DNA from: Bifidobacterium psychraerophilum
GTDB taxonomy: Bacteria > Actinomycetota > Actinomycetes > Actinomycetales > Bifidobacteriaceae
Length of the DNA stretch: 64,000 nt
Direction: 5' to 3'
NCBI RefSeq assembly: GCF_000741705.1
Contig: NZ_JGZI01000008.1
Span: 295,221 to 359,220 of the forward strand
Below are positions 55,043 to 64,000 of the stretch, piece after piece. A model generated the notes under the pieces. It did not search any database. It had not been told where the DNA came from and was given only the letters and a program-made list of their open reading frames with translations. Both the position numbers and the translations under genes were made by a program. Position 1 is the first letter of the stretch, and every line of letters starts with the position of its first letter.

Positions 55043-58000
55043 TTAGTCGCGCGGAATAAAAAGTAGGTCATTATGATCGGCGTCGTCGTCGCCGAACTTG
55101 AACCGTTCTCGAAGGACCTTCAGGATGGCGGCTATGTCAGGCGTGGGAGAGTTGAGTGCCAGCCCATATGAGGGCACCGTAAGTGCCACAGTGAATTCCA
55201 ATGCACCGAGGAGCCTTTCGCGCGTGAATGTTTCAGGCCCGAGTTTGGGATCAGTCTTCAGCTCTTCTCTTCGGAGCAGTTCGTTGGCGCGTTTGCGATC
55301 AGCAAGTGGGCTGCCGACAGTGAGGTGTAGTCCTTCCCAGGCATGACGTGCGTTCCCGATGATGTTGGTTATCGCCATTACCAGTTGCCAATCAAGCCAC
55401 CCTTCGTCTCGTAGTTTACGGAGGACTTCGGCCGAGTCTCCGTTTGATGCTAGCCGCGGGATAGTCAGTCGTCCGATCGGCATCATCCTGGCATAGCGAC
55501 GTTTGATATTTTCGATGGCCTCGTCATGGTTGTAGCGGTCGGCGATATCAGTCCTTGGGTTCAGTTCTGGTTGCTCAGAAAACGCTTTTCGTGGCACTTT
55601 CGCGCCGAGAGGACCGGGGGGAAGCGAACTCATGATGTCGTAGTCTTCGTCGCTGAGGAAATCTGCCGCCTCGTTGTAAGGACGTCCTGCAAAGAGCTTG
55701 TGCCATAGACCTGTGGCGAACGCGTCCTTTACAAGTTCAAGAAACTGGTCGCGATTGAGCAAGGAGGCATCAAGCAGAAGCAGGGATGCGTCGGTGACAA
55801 GCTCGGTCAAGGCGTGTTCTTCCTGCATACGATTGCTTAGTGCCAGATGGACAATCCAATGGCTTCCCTTCCGGTCGGGGACACGTTCCAGCCTTCCTTC
55901 ATCGGATATCCTGTGATCCCCGTCTGATCTCACTTCGATGCGGACCTCGGTGGGGATCCAGACGGCGTCCGAGGAGGCGAGCTCGGCCTGGATGATCTGC
56001 ATCGCAGAAATGAGCCGTTCGGCGGCGAGCGTGCTGCGGCGAGTGTTTTGACTCCGCACCGTCCAGACAGTGCCGAAGGCGGACCACCGAACATCACGTG
56101 TCGGTCCAGCGTCAGCAAACGGGCGACCAACACCTTGCTCGTCCAACTTAGTGACGAGACCCTCGACCGTCCATTCCTCATCGCCACTGATCTGATCACC
56201 GAGAGTGTCCAGCAGAGCCTCGGTGCCCATATTCCGCGCCGATAATCGCATCGCGGGTTCGTACATTGGTGCCAGCTTCTTGGCTACGTGGAGAGCGAAC
56301 GCTTCACGGCGGAGTAGCTCGACAAGGTACTCGTGCCTATCGAAGTTCCCGGGGTCCTCTGCAAGGGCGTTCTGGGCGAGTAGCGTGATGCGGAAGAGCT
56401 GCGAAGCTGAGCACCAGTTGCCGGCTTTGAAGTCGTTGACCGCGGCCACGGCGATCGCCTGCGGCACAAAGCGGTGAGTGCTCGGTTGGTAGGCACTGGT
56501 TGCTGCGACGGCAGCAGCGAAAGCTTGGAGCTTCGCAGCGAAGAACAGACCGAGGCGTTCGTAGATCGACGCTGCGAGCAGCATCATCGGGATACTGTCT
56601 TCGACTGTTTCACCGTGCCACCATCCAATCTTCGCGTTGTGCACTTCTCCGAGCGCGCGGAGCAGCTGGCCCGCCTTGGCGAAGGTGATGGCACGTGCAC
56701 GTGCACGTTCCGCGCGCTGGGCGTCGCCACCGACCCTTGCAACCGCTTCGTCCAGCCTGTCACGAGCCTGTTCATACTTCGGGTGGGAAGCCAAAGAGAG
56801 CGCGAGCAGATCGAACATTTCGGCTGTGGCCTCAACAGGAAATACGGGGGCCGACGGTAGCGCGTCCAACAGCGCGTTGAGTGAGGCAAAACCTCCGTCG
56901 AGGTCCCTGAGTGGGATCGCTTCTCCTCTGGCCTGAACGGTTTCACCGGCATCGTAGGCGTCCAGAACCATACGGAGGCTGTCGCGGGGATCGATCAGCC
57001 CCTCGATACGGCCTGGAAGATTCTTCGGGTATGCCGGGAAGAAGGCTAGCCGCGTATCAATTGCGAGGAGTAGAGCTCTTGCGTTTGGGTAGGGTTTGCT
57101 GCCTAGCAGCATTCGAATGTGAGCGCGAAGCGCATCGTAGTAGTGATCAAGTTCGGTCATCGCGATGTCGGTTTTGCCACGAAGGCGTGCTCCATATCCG
57201 TACTGGAGCAGAACGACTGCATCTTCAAGAAGAGGGAGATCGTCCTCGATCTCAGTGGCGCTCTTGAAGAACTCGCGAAATAACAGGTCGGCGGGCCGAA
57301 GGGTCCCGGTTCCGCGAAGGGTAGCGACGGAGATTTCATAGCGGGCACGCATCTGAACATCCCACGCCCCGTCGACAGTGAGGAACTCGCGCATCTTGGC
57401 GATCCAGTCTCCGAGGTCGGCGCGCCCCTGATCGTTAAAGGTCGAGTGACGCAATATGTCTCGCAAACTGATGAGGTCCCCCATCGTTCGCCCGGGATCT
57501 GTTCGAGCTCGCCAATAATCACGATCGCGGATATACCAGTCGGGCAGGGATTCCTCATTATCCGTTCGCTCCGGTGCCAAAGAGGACGGAAGTCTCAGGT
57601 ACTGCGCCGCAATCCAGAAGAGGTCTGGATCGGACAAGTGCTCCGCCAACGCAGGACCATCGAATATCTCCAGATCAATATCGTGATCCGTCTTGGCTGC
57701 CGAGATGAGCTCGTGCCGCTTGGCAACAGGGACGGAAGCTACAGTGAAATATAGAACACGTGCGACAGGTGTTCCTTTGCCTGCGATACTGGCTAGATCC
57801 GATCGGATCTTTGCTGGTACACCAGACTTTTGGATTGTGCATGCGAGGACTACGCGCTCCGTCGAGACAGTGGACGCATACACAGATGTGCGCGGAATCT
57901 CCTCACCCAGATTGGACCAGAAAGTCTCACTGTCACGGCCTTGGTCTCCTCCGGCGCTTACCGGTCCTGTAGCCGGCAACAGGTTGATACTGATTCTGCG

Positions 58001-58117
58001 TCGCGCGAATGCGAAGCAGATTTGCTCGTACTCGTGGTGACCGTTCGTATCCCCCAGACGATCGAGGCTGAACAAGATCTGCTGCGCAAGCTGCGGCGGG
58101 GAATCCATCGCGATCAT
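55043..58117 (-). CDS. Large restriction-nuclease-like protein with helical repeats
   Basis: A 1024-residue protein. The N-terminus is a PD-(D/E)XK (Mrr-like) domain: E31 in HEYEQICFAFARR, the GGDQGRD loop (56-62), and Q96-K97 in VVLACTIQKSGVPAKIRSDL. A segment YFTVASVPVAKRHELISAAK...LEIFDGPALAEHLSDPDLFWIAAQYL is shared with other nuclease-TPR proteins. From about 200 to 850 it is helix-rich with Ala/Leu spacing as in TPR-type solenoids. The end is a separate helical domain. GGAGG precedes the ATG at 58117. Directly downstream of the relaxase gene. Probably a defence protein cleaving DNA on activation. Confidence 0.75.
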   Translation of the reverse strand: MIAMDSPPQLAQQILFSLDRLGDTNGHHEYEQICFAFARRRISINLLPATGPVSAGGDQGRDSETFWSNLGEEIPRTSVYASTVSTERVVLACTIQKSGVPAKIRSDLASIAGKGTPVARVLYFTVASVPVAKRHELISAAKTDHDIDLEIFDGPALAEHLSDPDLFWIAAQYLRLPSSLAPERTDNEESLPDWYIRDRDYWRARTDPGRTMGDLISLRDILRHSTFNDQGRADLGDWIAKMREFLTVDGAWDVQMRARYEISVATLRGTGTLRPADLLFREFFKSATEIEDDLPLLEDAVVLLQYGYGARLRGKTDIAMTELDHYYDALRAHIRMLLGSKPYPNARALLLAIDTRLAFFPAYPKNLPGRIEGLIDPRDSLRMVLDAYDAGETVQARGEAIPLRDLDGGFASLNALLDALPSAPVFPVEATAEMFDLLALSLASHPKYEQARDRLDEAVARVGGDAQRAERARARAITFAKAGQLLRALGEVHNAKIGWWHGETVEDSIPMMLLAASIYERLGLFFAAKLQAFAAAVAATSAYQPSTHRFVPQAIAVAAVNDFKAGNWCSASQLFRITLLAQNALAEDPGNFDRHEYLVELLRREAFALHVAKKLAPMYEPAMRLSARNMGTEALLDTLGDQISGDEEWTVEGLVTKLDEQGVGRPFADAGPTRDVRWSAFGTVWTVRSQNTRRSTLAAERLISAMQIIQAELASSDAVWIPTEVRIEVRSDGDHRISDEGRLERVPDRKGSHWIVHLALSNRMQEEHALTELVTDASLLLLDASLLNRDQFLELVKDAFATGLWHKLFAGRPYNEAADFLSDEDYDIMSSLPPGPLGAKVPRKAFSEQPELNPRTDIADRYNHDEAIENIKRRYARMMPIGRLTIPRLASNGDSAEVLRKLRDEGWLDWQLVMAITNIIGNARHAWEGLHLTVGSPLADRKRANELLRREELKTDPKLGPETFTRERLLGALEFTVALTVPSYGLALNSPTPDIAAILKVLRERFKFGDDDADHNDLLFIPRD

Positions 58118-58318
58118 GCTCCTCCACCATCGAGGGCGAGAACCTGGAAGCGATCGACGGATGACATAGTTGTTTCGATCATCGTAGATGGGTGGTCTCG
58201 CTGTCCGGGCATATAAACCTTTCTGGACGGTATCTTGCCGCCGGAATCGGTTGAACTTGCACAAACTACATCCATGTAACTATTCTACGCCGCCGCACCG
58301 ACGCTCCCGGGGCTCAAA

Positions 58319-61300
58319 TCACAAGATCCTTCCAGGAGAAGTCCACCTGACCGAGCGATGCTCTCTGACGTCCGCGGATCGGTGAGCGATTTCCTCTACC
58401 CGTGTAAGTGCGATTCTCGCACGGGCCATATCGATCTTCTGCTTCACATTTGTGTCCGCAGGCTCCGCTCCGAGGGGGTGTTGGTCGTCGCTGATCTCGT
58501 GGCGATCGCGATAGGCGGTGACAGCGCGCGCGGCTTGAAGCCATGTCACCTGTCGTCTAGGTTCGGTGGGTTTGGGGCCGAGTTGAGTAGTCCAAGGTTC
58601 ACGTTTTGCAATGGCCTCGTCAAGCAGTGTGGCGGCGCGCTGCTCGATGAGGTCTTGCCGCTCGGTGAGTGCCTGGCGCATCTCGGTGCTCATGGGGCCG
58701 TCGGCGGTGGGGATGAGTCCGGCGATGAGACGTGGCGGTTTGCGGGTGCGGCCTGATCCTGCGGGCCGGGCCGCGGCGCGGGCGAGGCGTGCGTGCAGGA
58801 CGCTGGCGATGTCGTCGGTGTCCTCGAAGCCCCGGATGTCCACGAGACGTGGGAGGAGTTGGTCGAGGTTGTGGTGGTTGGCTTCGGTGATGCGTAGTTC
58901 GGCCGAGAGGGCGCCGTAGGCGTCGGAGGCGAGGATGTTGTCGACCTGTTCGTTGGTGAGTCCGGACTTGGCGAGGAGGGTGTGCCAGCGGTCGGCTTGG
59001 GCTTCCTGGGCGATGGTCTCGTATTCGGCGGCGAGCTGGCCGATGGAGCCCCAATGGTCCTGCTCGGCGGCGAGGGCCTGGTGGGCGGAGGGTTCGGCGC
59101 CAACGTGTTGGAGCACGCCGAACAGGACGGAACGTGCGGTGGCGTCGGGGTTGTCGCCGGGATGCGCCTGGGAGTGGTCGTCGTCGGGCCGGTCGATGGC
59201 CACGTAGGCGTGGTTCTCCTCGCGGCCTCGGGTCATGGCGACGTAGAGGTTCTCCCGGGTGGTGGTGCTGGTGACAACGACATGAGAGGTGTCGGTCGTA
59301 ACCCCTTGCGCTCGGTGGGCGGTGACGGCGTAGCCCAAATCCAGATGCTCGGCCACGTATGAGGAGGGCAGGACGATGGAGCCGCCGAACCGACGCCTGG
59401 TCGGACGTACGGTGACCGATCCGTCCTCGCGGAGCCGGGTGACGGTCCACCGGTCGCCGTTCCTGACCCACGACGATCCGGAGCGGAGTCGTCGGTCGTT
59501 GCGCCGGGTGATCACCAGGTCGCCTTCGCATACGGCGTTCCCGTCGTGCAAGGGCAGTTCCCGCGTGGGGTTGACGGTGCCGTCGATGATCCGATCCGCC
59601 CGTGCCCGCTGATTCAACTCGGTGACCGCTTGCTGGGTTTCGGCCACCAGGATCGAGGCCCTGCCGGATTCTTGGTCTCTGCGCCATGCGGTGTAGGCAT
59701 CATCCAGGGCCTGTTCCTCATTCGTCCCGTGGATACGCCCGTGGCTGATGAGGGTGTCGATGGCGCTGGTGTGTCCGTGGCGCAGGTCCAGCGAGCTGGT
59801 CTTCTCCCACGGATGGGTGAACCGGTGCACGTCGGTCAACTCGGGCGCATCATGGCGGGCCGTGACCAGCATCGAGAATGCGCCGCCGGCGTCCACGGAT
59901 TGCAGCTGCGCCCAGTCGCCCACCAGGAGCACCTTCACACCCTGCCGCTCGGCTTGCTCGGTGATCTGGTCGAGGGTGAACGTGCCCGCCAGCGACGCCT
60001 CGTCAATGATGACCAACTGACCGGGCGCGAACGTGGCCCCCATGGTGTGATGGGTGTGCAGCCACTTGGCCGTGTTCTCCGTAGCGATCCCCAAGTCCTC
60101 GGCGAGCACCTGCGCGGCGACCGCAGATGGTGCGAGACCAACCACCGAACCGTTGCCGTGCTCTGTCTCCCATGCGCGGCGCAGCGCATTCATGGCCGTG
60201 GTCTTACCGGCACCGGCAGGACCCACGAGTACATCCACGACTAGACCCGAGAGCCCTATCGCGGTTAGAGCGGCAGCTTGATCCTCGCCAAGCAGGCGGC
60301 CTGCCCTGTCCGGCTCGCTGGTGATGGCCTCGATGGTGCCCAAGGCAATCGTGGGTGCGGTGGTCTTCTTGGCGCGTGCCAGGAGCTGGTCTTCAGCTTG
60401 AAGCAGGTGCTCGGAGGAGAACACGGTCGAAGCGTAGGGGCGGAACCGGGAAGATCCGTCCGGGCGGCGGAACTGTACGGGGCTGACCGCCAACTCCGGC
60501 GGCGTCAAACGGAGCGAGGCTTGTTCGGCGGCATCCACGACCATGCCGGTGATGACCTTGCGGTCCAAGGTCGAGGAGAACCGCAACCCCATGAGTTGTC
60601 TGCTTGCTTCGGCGTGCAGGTTCCAGCGCGTCCACGTCGAACGCTTCTCACCTACCACGCTGGTGACGACCCCACCGATCTGTTCGATCACATCGAGCGG
60701 CACGTCGTCAGCCCGTACCGTTGTAGGCAACACGTCGCTGCTGGTGAGTGCGGTTGCCCAGGTGGTCGCGTCTTGACCGAGCAATTGCGTGGCGCGTTGC
60801 CGCCACTGGGCGGTGAGGTCGGCCAGGGAGCGCACGTCCTTGTCGGGACGGGTCGCCAACGTGGCCTGCCCGCGCAGCTTGAGCACAGTGCGAGAGCTTG
60901 GTTGGTGTCCGTGCCGAGCCACGTAGGCGTCGATGAGCCGCTGCTTCTCCTCTTCAATGAACCTGGAGCGGGTGGAGAACTCGGTGATCAGCTCGTCGGG
61001 CACCCCGGTGATCTCCCAGGCGGGGTTCCGATCCCGACCCCGCTCGCGCGCCTCCCATCCGATCCCAAACGTGCGGGTCAGGTGGTCAGCGAGGACGGCG
61101 TTGTACATCTCTGAGATCGCCACCACTGCGCGGTGCATGGGACGGCCGTCCAGGGTGCGCCACTTGCCGTCCTGCACGGTCTTGACCTTGTTGCTGATGA
61201 CCACGTGCGTGTGCAACTGGGGGTCGTGGCTACGGGAGTCGTAGTGGTCGAACGCGGTTGCGGCCACACCCTGTACATCGACCTGTGCAACCGCGCCGTC

Positions 61301-61885
61301 CGGGCCGGTTGCGCCCACGCGGGTTGCGGCAACCTCCTGCTCGACCAATTCGACCAGTTCCGCAACCGCCGCGTGATGCGCCGCCGCGATCAGGGATTGC
61401 GTGCCCGCATCCACCACCGCCCAGAGAGCCGACACACTCTTCGGAACCGAGAACGTGTAGTCGAAGCCCGCCACCGCGTGGCGTGTCCCGCGTTCCTTCT
61501 CCTCGACCTCGATCTGGGCGACCAGCTCCGCCCGATACGTGGGGTCCAAGCTCGGGCTAAGCCGCCCGATCCGCTCTTCGATGCGCTCGGCCGTACTCGC
61601 GAACTGCTGATACGCGCGGCCTAGCGGCGCACCGTTCAACGGGTCACGCCCCATGCCGATCAGGAGTTGGAGCTGCTGCTCCGAGACATGTGAGCCTGCT
61701 GTCAGGTTCCCCGCACCGAAGGCTTTAATACCGGAGCCGAGCCAGAAGCCCGGCGGATTGCCCGCCTCCGCGTAATACCGCGTCAACGGGGTCGACAGAC
61801 TCCGGTCCCCATCGCCGACGGCCACCGACTTAAGCAGATACTTGTAGCCGTCGCCCGCGCTCATTACACGCATCGAAACTGTCAT
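58319..61885 (-). CDS. MobF-family conjugative relaxase with RecD-like helicase (TraA/TrwC type)
   Basis: A 1188-residue transfer protein. The N-terminal relaxase has candidate catalytic tyrosines in TRYYAEAG (Y37, Y38), the TFSVPKSVSALWAV motif, and the metal-binding histidine triad HDPQLHTHVV near residue 215. The helicase half has Walker A GPAGAGKTTAMNALR near 553, Walker B VIIDEASLAG, GDWAQLQSVDAGGAF and the late YAVTAHRAQGVTTD and LYVAMTRGREEN motifs. It nicks oriT and unwinds DNA for conjugation. GGGAGGTAGG precedes the ATG. More GC-rich than its neighbours. No coupling protein or secretion genes are in the window. Confidence 0.95.
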   Translation of the reverse strand: MTVSMRVMSAGDGYKYLLKSVAVGDGDRSLSTPLTRYYAEAGNPPGFWLGSGIKAFGAGNLTAGSHVSEQQLQLLIGMGRDPLNGAPLGRAYQQFASTAERIEERIGRLSPSLDPTYRAELVAQIEVEEKERGTRHAVAGFDYTFSVPKSVSALWAVVDAGTQSLIAAAHHAAVAELVELVEQEVAATRVGATGPDGAVAQVDVQGVAATAFDHYDSRSHDPQLHTHVVISNKVKTVQDGKWRTLDGRPMHRAVVAISEMYNAVLADHLTRTFGIGWEARERGRDRNPAWEITGVPDELITEFSTRSRFIEEEKQRLIDAYVARHGHQPSSRTVLKLRGQATLATRPDKDVRSLADLTAQWRQRATQLLGQDATTWATALTSSDVLPTTVRADDVPLDVIEQIGGVVTSVVGEKRSTWTRWNLHAEASRQLMGLRFSSTLDRKVITGMVVDAAEQASLRLTPPELAVSPVQFRRPDGSSRFRPYASTVFSSEHLLQAEDQLLARAKKTTAPTIALGTIEAITSEPDRAGRLLGEDQAAALTAIGLSGLVVDVLVGPAGAGKTTAMNALRRAWETEHGNGSVVGLAPSAVAAQVLAEDLGIATENTAKWLHTHHTMGATFAPGQLVIIDEASLAGTFTLDQITEQAERQGVKVLLVGDWAQLQSVDAGGAFSMLVTARHDAPELTDVHRFTHPWEKTSSLDLRHGHTSAIDTLISHGRIHGTNEEQALDDAYTAWRRDQESGRASILVAETQQAVTELNQRARADRIIDGTVNPTRELPLHDGNAVCEGDLVITRRNDRRLRSGSSWVRNGDRWTVTRLREDGSVTVRPTRRRFGGSIVLPSSYVAEHLDLGYAVTAHRAQGVTTDTSHVVVTSTTTRENLYVAMTRGREENHAYVAIDRPDDDHSQAHPGDNPDATARSVLFGVLQHVGAEPSAHQALAAEQDHWGSIGQLAAEYETIAQEAQADRWHTLLAKSGLTNEQVDNILASDAYGALSAELRITEANHHNLDQLLPRLVDIRGFEDTDDIASVLHARLARAAARPAGSGRTRKPPRLIAGLIPTADGPMSTEMRQALTERQDLIEQRAATLLDEAIAKREPWTTQLGPKPTEPRRQVTWLQAARAVTAYRDRHEISDDQHPLGAEPADTNVKQKIDMARARIALTRVEEIAHRSADVREHRSVRWTSPGRIL

Positions 61886-62052
61886 AGACCTACCTCCCTC
61901 ATGGATGGCAGGTGGGTCAATGAGAACATTCAGTTCAAAATGAGCACGGCGCGTCTTAACATTTGTGCTGTCAGCAGTTCGATTTGACCCGTCGATGGAT
62001 GCATTGCGGCCAAATAGTCAATTGAGAATGCCTAAGAACTGTATCTGAATAC
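61886..62052. other. Intergenic region where an oriT might lie
   Basis: The 167 bases before the relaxase gene are relatively A/T-rich. MobF elements often keep oriT near the relaxase gene, so it could be here. I see no clean inverted repeat plus nick consensus, so this is only a place to look. Confidence 0.25.
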
Positions 62053-62997
62053 TCAAATAAAGAAGTCAGGAATCGCCCTGCGAGTGGCATCCTCAAGATC
62101 AGCAACTACCGTTTCCGGCCAACCAAAGTAGGAAACCGTGTAATTGAGCGCGTTGTAGAACGCTGCAAGCGCTGCACGTGCCTCATTCTCTATGGAACTA
62201 ATTCCAATCTGTTGGTACGCCTTTTGGTGATTAGCATCTGGATCGTCGAGCCGCTTTCGATATTGTCGTGCTGTGTAGAGAGTTGGATGCGTCATATTTG
62301 ACAGCAAACCGTAGATGCCAGAGGCCTCCTTGCTGTTGATGGTTCCGCCATACTCCTCAGTGAGCTCGTACATTTTGACGACGGATTCTCCAGGTCGAGG
62401 CAGCTTCTGCCCATGCAAGCACAAGTCTTTACTACCGAAAGGCTTCGGCGTAGTACCAGGAAACCTGGCGAGAATCCGTTGCTTGAGCGTCTTGTAATTA
62501 TTGCTGGCAGTAATATAGCTCGGGTCGGATTTCCCTCGCATATATCCCGCGTTCTTCTTTGCCTCTTCCGCGCTCAAAAGCTCCTCAAGATAAGCGCGCG
62601 CAAGCCGGTTCTCTGAAGGCTCATCCGGGTCATCTCCAAGTACCCATACAGCATGAGCACAGTTCTCTATCACCGCCCTGATGAGAAGCGGTGGCGAAAA
62701 TAATACTTCGCCACTCTTATAAAGACTCGCGAGCGCCCCGAGATGTCCGCTTGCCGAGAGGAGAAAAAGCTGGACAACCTCTGCAATCAGTTGATGATCA
62801 GTCTCATGCGAATCAGCAATTAGAGGATCGAGTGATGACAGTTCGGCGGCGGCCTGGTCTGCTGGAGAGCTGGGTGCTGGCGACCAGTGATAGAGATTGC
62901 TAATCTCCTGAAATGCTTCGCGGAACCTTAGCAGCAAATCGGGGACTTTCGATAGCCGTTCTGCAGCCGTAGGTGAAATAGTATACCAGTGAGTCAT
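62053..62997 (-). CDS. DUF5677-like helical protein of unknown function
   Basis: A 314-residue all-helical protein. It has the pattern of DUF5677-type proteins: SLYKSGEVLFSPPLLIRAVIENCAHAVWVLGDD, then NRLARAYLEELLSAEEAKKNAGY, and late YGLLSNMTHPTLYTARQYRKRL followed by AALAAFYNALNYTVSYFGWP. A possible RxxxEN and His-Pro pair recall HEPN-like bundles, but this is not established. Upstream of the relaxase on the same strand across 167 bases. Moderate GC, typical of the island. Confidence 0.7.
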   Translation of the reverse strand: MTHWYTISPTAAERLSKVPDLLLRFREAFQEISNLYHWSPAPSSPADQAAAELSSLDPLIADSHETDHQLIAEVVQLFLLSASGHLGALASLYKSGEVLFSPPLLIRAVIENCAHAVWVLGDDPDEPSENRLARAYLEELLSAEEAKKNAGYMRGKSDPSYITASNNYKTLKQRILARFPGTTPKPFGSKDLCLHGQKLPRPGESVVKMYELTEEYGGTINSKEASGIYGLLSNMTHPTLYTARQYRKRLDDPDANHQKAYQQIGISSIENEARAALAAFYNALNYTVSYFGWPETVVADLEDATRRAIPDFFI

Positions 62998-63308
62998 AGT
63001 GAAAAGGATACCTAGTCGACCTGCCTGACCAACGCCGCAAAGGCGGACCCAGTGTCAGCGCATACTGAAACCTCTTCTGCAAGACGTGTGGCAGCTCAAA
63101 TGGCGGCGCTGAGAGCCGGGACGACGGCGGTGGTCGGGCGGCGGCGAGACCGGCACTCGGGCTGCCGTGAATTCCGGAGGCTTCGCTGGCGAGTCAGCGG
63201 GGTTTCGAGGCGGGTCTTGACGACGGCTCAGGGCGTGAGAGGTCGTGCACCTGACAGGTGACCAACCCGGCAGCAGCCGACGAAGAAGACTGTAGCCGAG
63301 TCGCCTAG

Positions 63309-63744
63309 CACTGTTCCAAACAGCCCAATCTGGGCGATATCACCGCCTTCGTCGACTTTTCCCAGCAGGATGTTTCGACCGTCTGCAAGCGCATCGTCTT
63401 TGCGCTTGACACTCGCTCCGAACTTCGGTCTCATATGAACGAATCCATGAACACCCTTCAACCCGAGCGTGTCGCTATCTAGAACGTCCGCGGCCTACTC
63501 TCCATACCCGCAACTGGACTTCCAACGGCAGGGAACCAAAATGACGAACGCAACCCCGACAACGCAAGCCCTGAAGATGCAACCTTCGCAAACGTAGACC
63601 CGACCCATGGCAATCGAATGGCTCCTGGAATTTCCTAGAGACCGGGGGGACCAACCTGGCGCACGGCGAACTGACCCGCATCCGGCAAATCACCGCTCTT
63701 GGTAATGATCTGCTCCAGCTACAGACCTTCTACTCAATTGAGTA
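63309..63744 (+). pseudogene. Patchwork of decayed coding sequence
   Basis: Three consecutive frames read like protein without start codons: NLGDITAFVDFSQQDVSTVC...LQPERVAI (63309-63482), then GLLSIPATGLPTAGNQ... to about 63640, then TNLAHGELTRIRQITALGNDLLQLQTF ending at about 63744. They may come from one frameshifted gene. The preceding stretch (62998-63308) is GC-rich without a supported gene. Confidence 0.35.
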
Positions 63745-63758
63745 GCTTCAATTGGTTT

Positions 63759-64000
63759 CTACTCCGGACGAGTGAGGCGGGCTGTGATTACTGCGCTATC
63801 CACCGGTTGAATCGAGCAGTCAATATGATCGTCATGCTGTTTTACTGACACAGGATCAACCTCTGCAATTGGGCAGTGCATGAGAATTGTGCCCAAGGGA
63901 ATTGTTGTCGAGTTCACTGTGACAGAAAGTTCAGAGTAGTAGGCAATGGCGAACTTGCCTTCTGGTGCTGAGACTCCAGGATTCAGGCAAGTATGCACCG
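63759..64000 (-). CDS. C-terminal part of an unassigned protein, 5' end outside window
   Basis: The frame is open from the window edge to the stop at 63759, about 79 residues, with strand-rich composition (FAIAYYSELSVTVNSTTIPLGTILMHCPIAEVDPVSV). An in-frame ATG lies at 63998, but the frame runs on beyond the edge. No family recognised. Confidence 0.4.
   Translation of the reverse strand, partial: VHTCLNPGVSAPEGKFAIAYYSELSVTVNSTTIPLGTILMHCPIAEVDPVSVKQHDDHIDCSIQPVDSAVITARLTRPE

Noticed and set aside
58620..59687. A 355-codon Arg/Pro-rich open frame inside the relaxase gene
   Set aside because: Same strand, alternate frame, with repetitive Arg/His/Pro composition. The relaxase motifs in the main frame explain the sequence.
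63052..63261. 69-codon plus-strand frame in the GC-rich gap near the right end
   Set aside because: Arg-rich composition typical of non-coding GC-rich sequence, with no start signal.
1..64000. tRNA or rRNA genes and intact transposases
   Set aside because: No cloverleaf with a GTTCGA-type arm, no rRNA stretch and no DDE or HUH transposase frame was found by eye in either strand.

Overview
The window looks like a chromosome segment of a high-GC Gram-positive bacterium, most likely Bifidobacteriaceae. This rests on codon use, lipoprotein and CsoR/YhgE-type actinobacterial genes, and a mevalonate-route isoprenoid cluster; genus is inference. No rRNA, tRNA, CRISPR array or intact insertion sequence was recognised.

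The left two thirds (1 to about 40 kb) is ordinary host sequence with many small regulated units. In order: the 5' part of a cyclopropane fatty acid synthase gene, a DUF4186 protein, an HxlR regulator divergent from an NAD(P)-binding reductase, an aldo/keto reductase, an amino acid permease, a copper-exporting P-type ATPase divergent from its CsoR repressor, a lactonase, an MHS-type transporter with a long structured leader, and an amino acid ABC transporter followed by a FadR-type regulator and an acetamidase/formamidase. A DUF1275 membrane protein, an OmpR-type two-component system, two unassigned membrane proteins (one preceded by a ten-G tract), and a YhgE/Pip protein with its TetR regulator come next. 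The mevalonate cluster at 25.5-30.0 kb encodes mevalonate kinase, diphosphomevalonate decarboxylase and a single 738-residue protein that fuses phosphomevalonate kinase to type 2 isopentenyl-diphosphate isomerase. A SorC-type regulator then faces a pentose/pentitol operon (GatC-like permease, FGGY kinase, UlaE-like 3-epimerase, AraD-like 4-epimerase) that lacks PTS EIIA and EIIB.

From about 40 kb rightwards the sequence becomes accessory. Decayed genes (a small membrane protein with two frameshifts and a stop, and an HTH fragment with a stop) surround a divergent carbamoyltransferase. A mobile/defence island follows: a Zn-ribbon/PD-(D/E)XK nuclease, a visibly AT-rich DUF262 plus PIN-domain gene pair, a TIR-like DUF4062 protein, a convergent pair of conserved actinobacterial unknowns, another unknown, a two-gene unit coding for a 1024-residue nuclease-helical-repeat protein and a Zn-ribbon protein, a MobF relaxase/helicase and a DUF5677-like protein. 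The relaxase identifies the carrier as a conjugative or mobilisable element; the flanking genes look like its defence cargo.

The best candidates for undescribed biology are the DUF262/PIN pair, in which the HNH half normally fused to DUF262 has decayed and a PIN nuclease sits next door, and the nuclease-repeat/Zn-ribbon pair. All functional claims for these are inferred from motifs read by eye.
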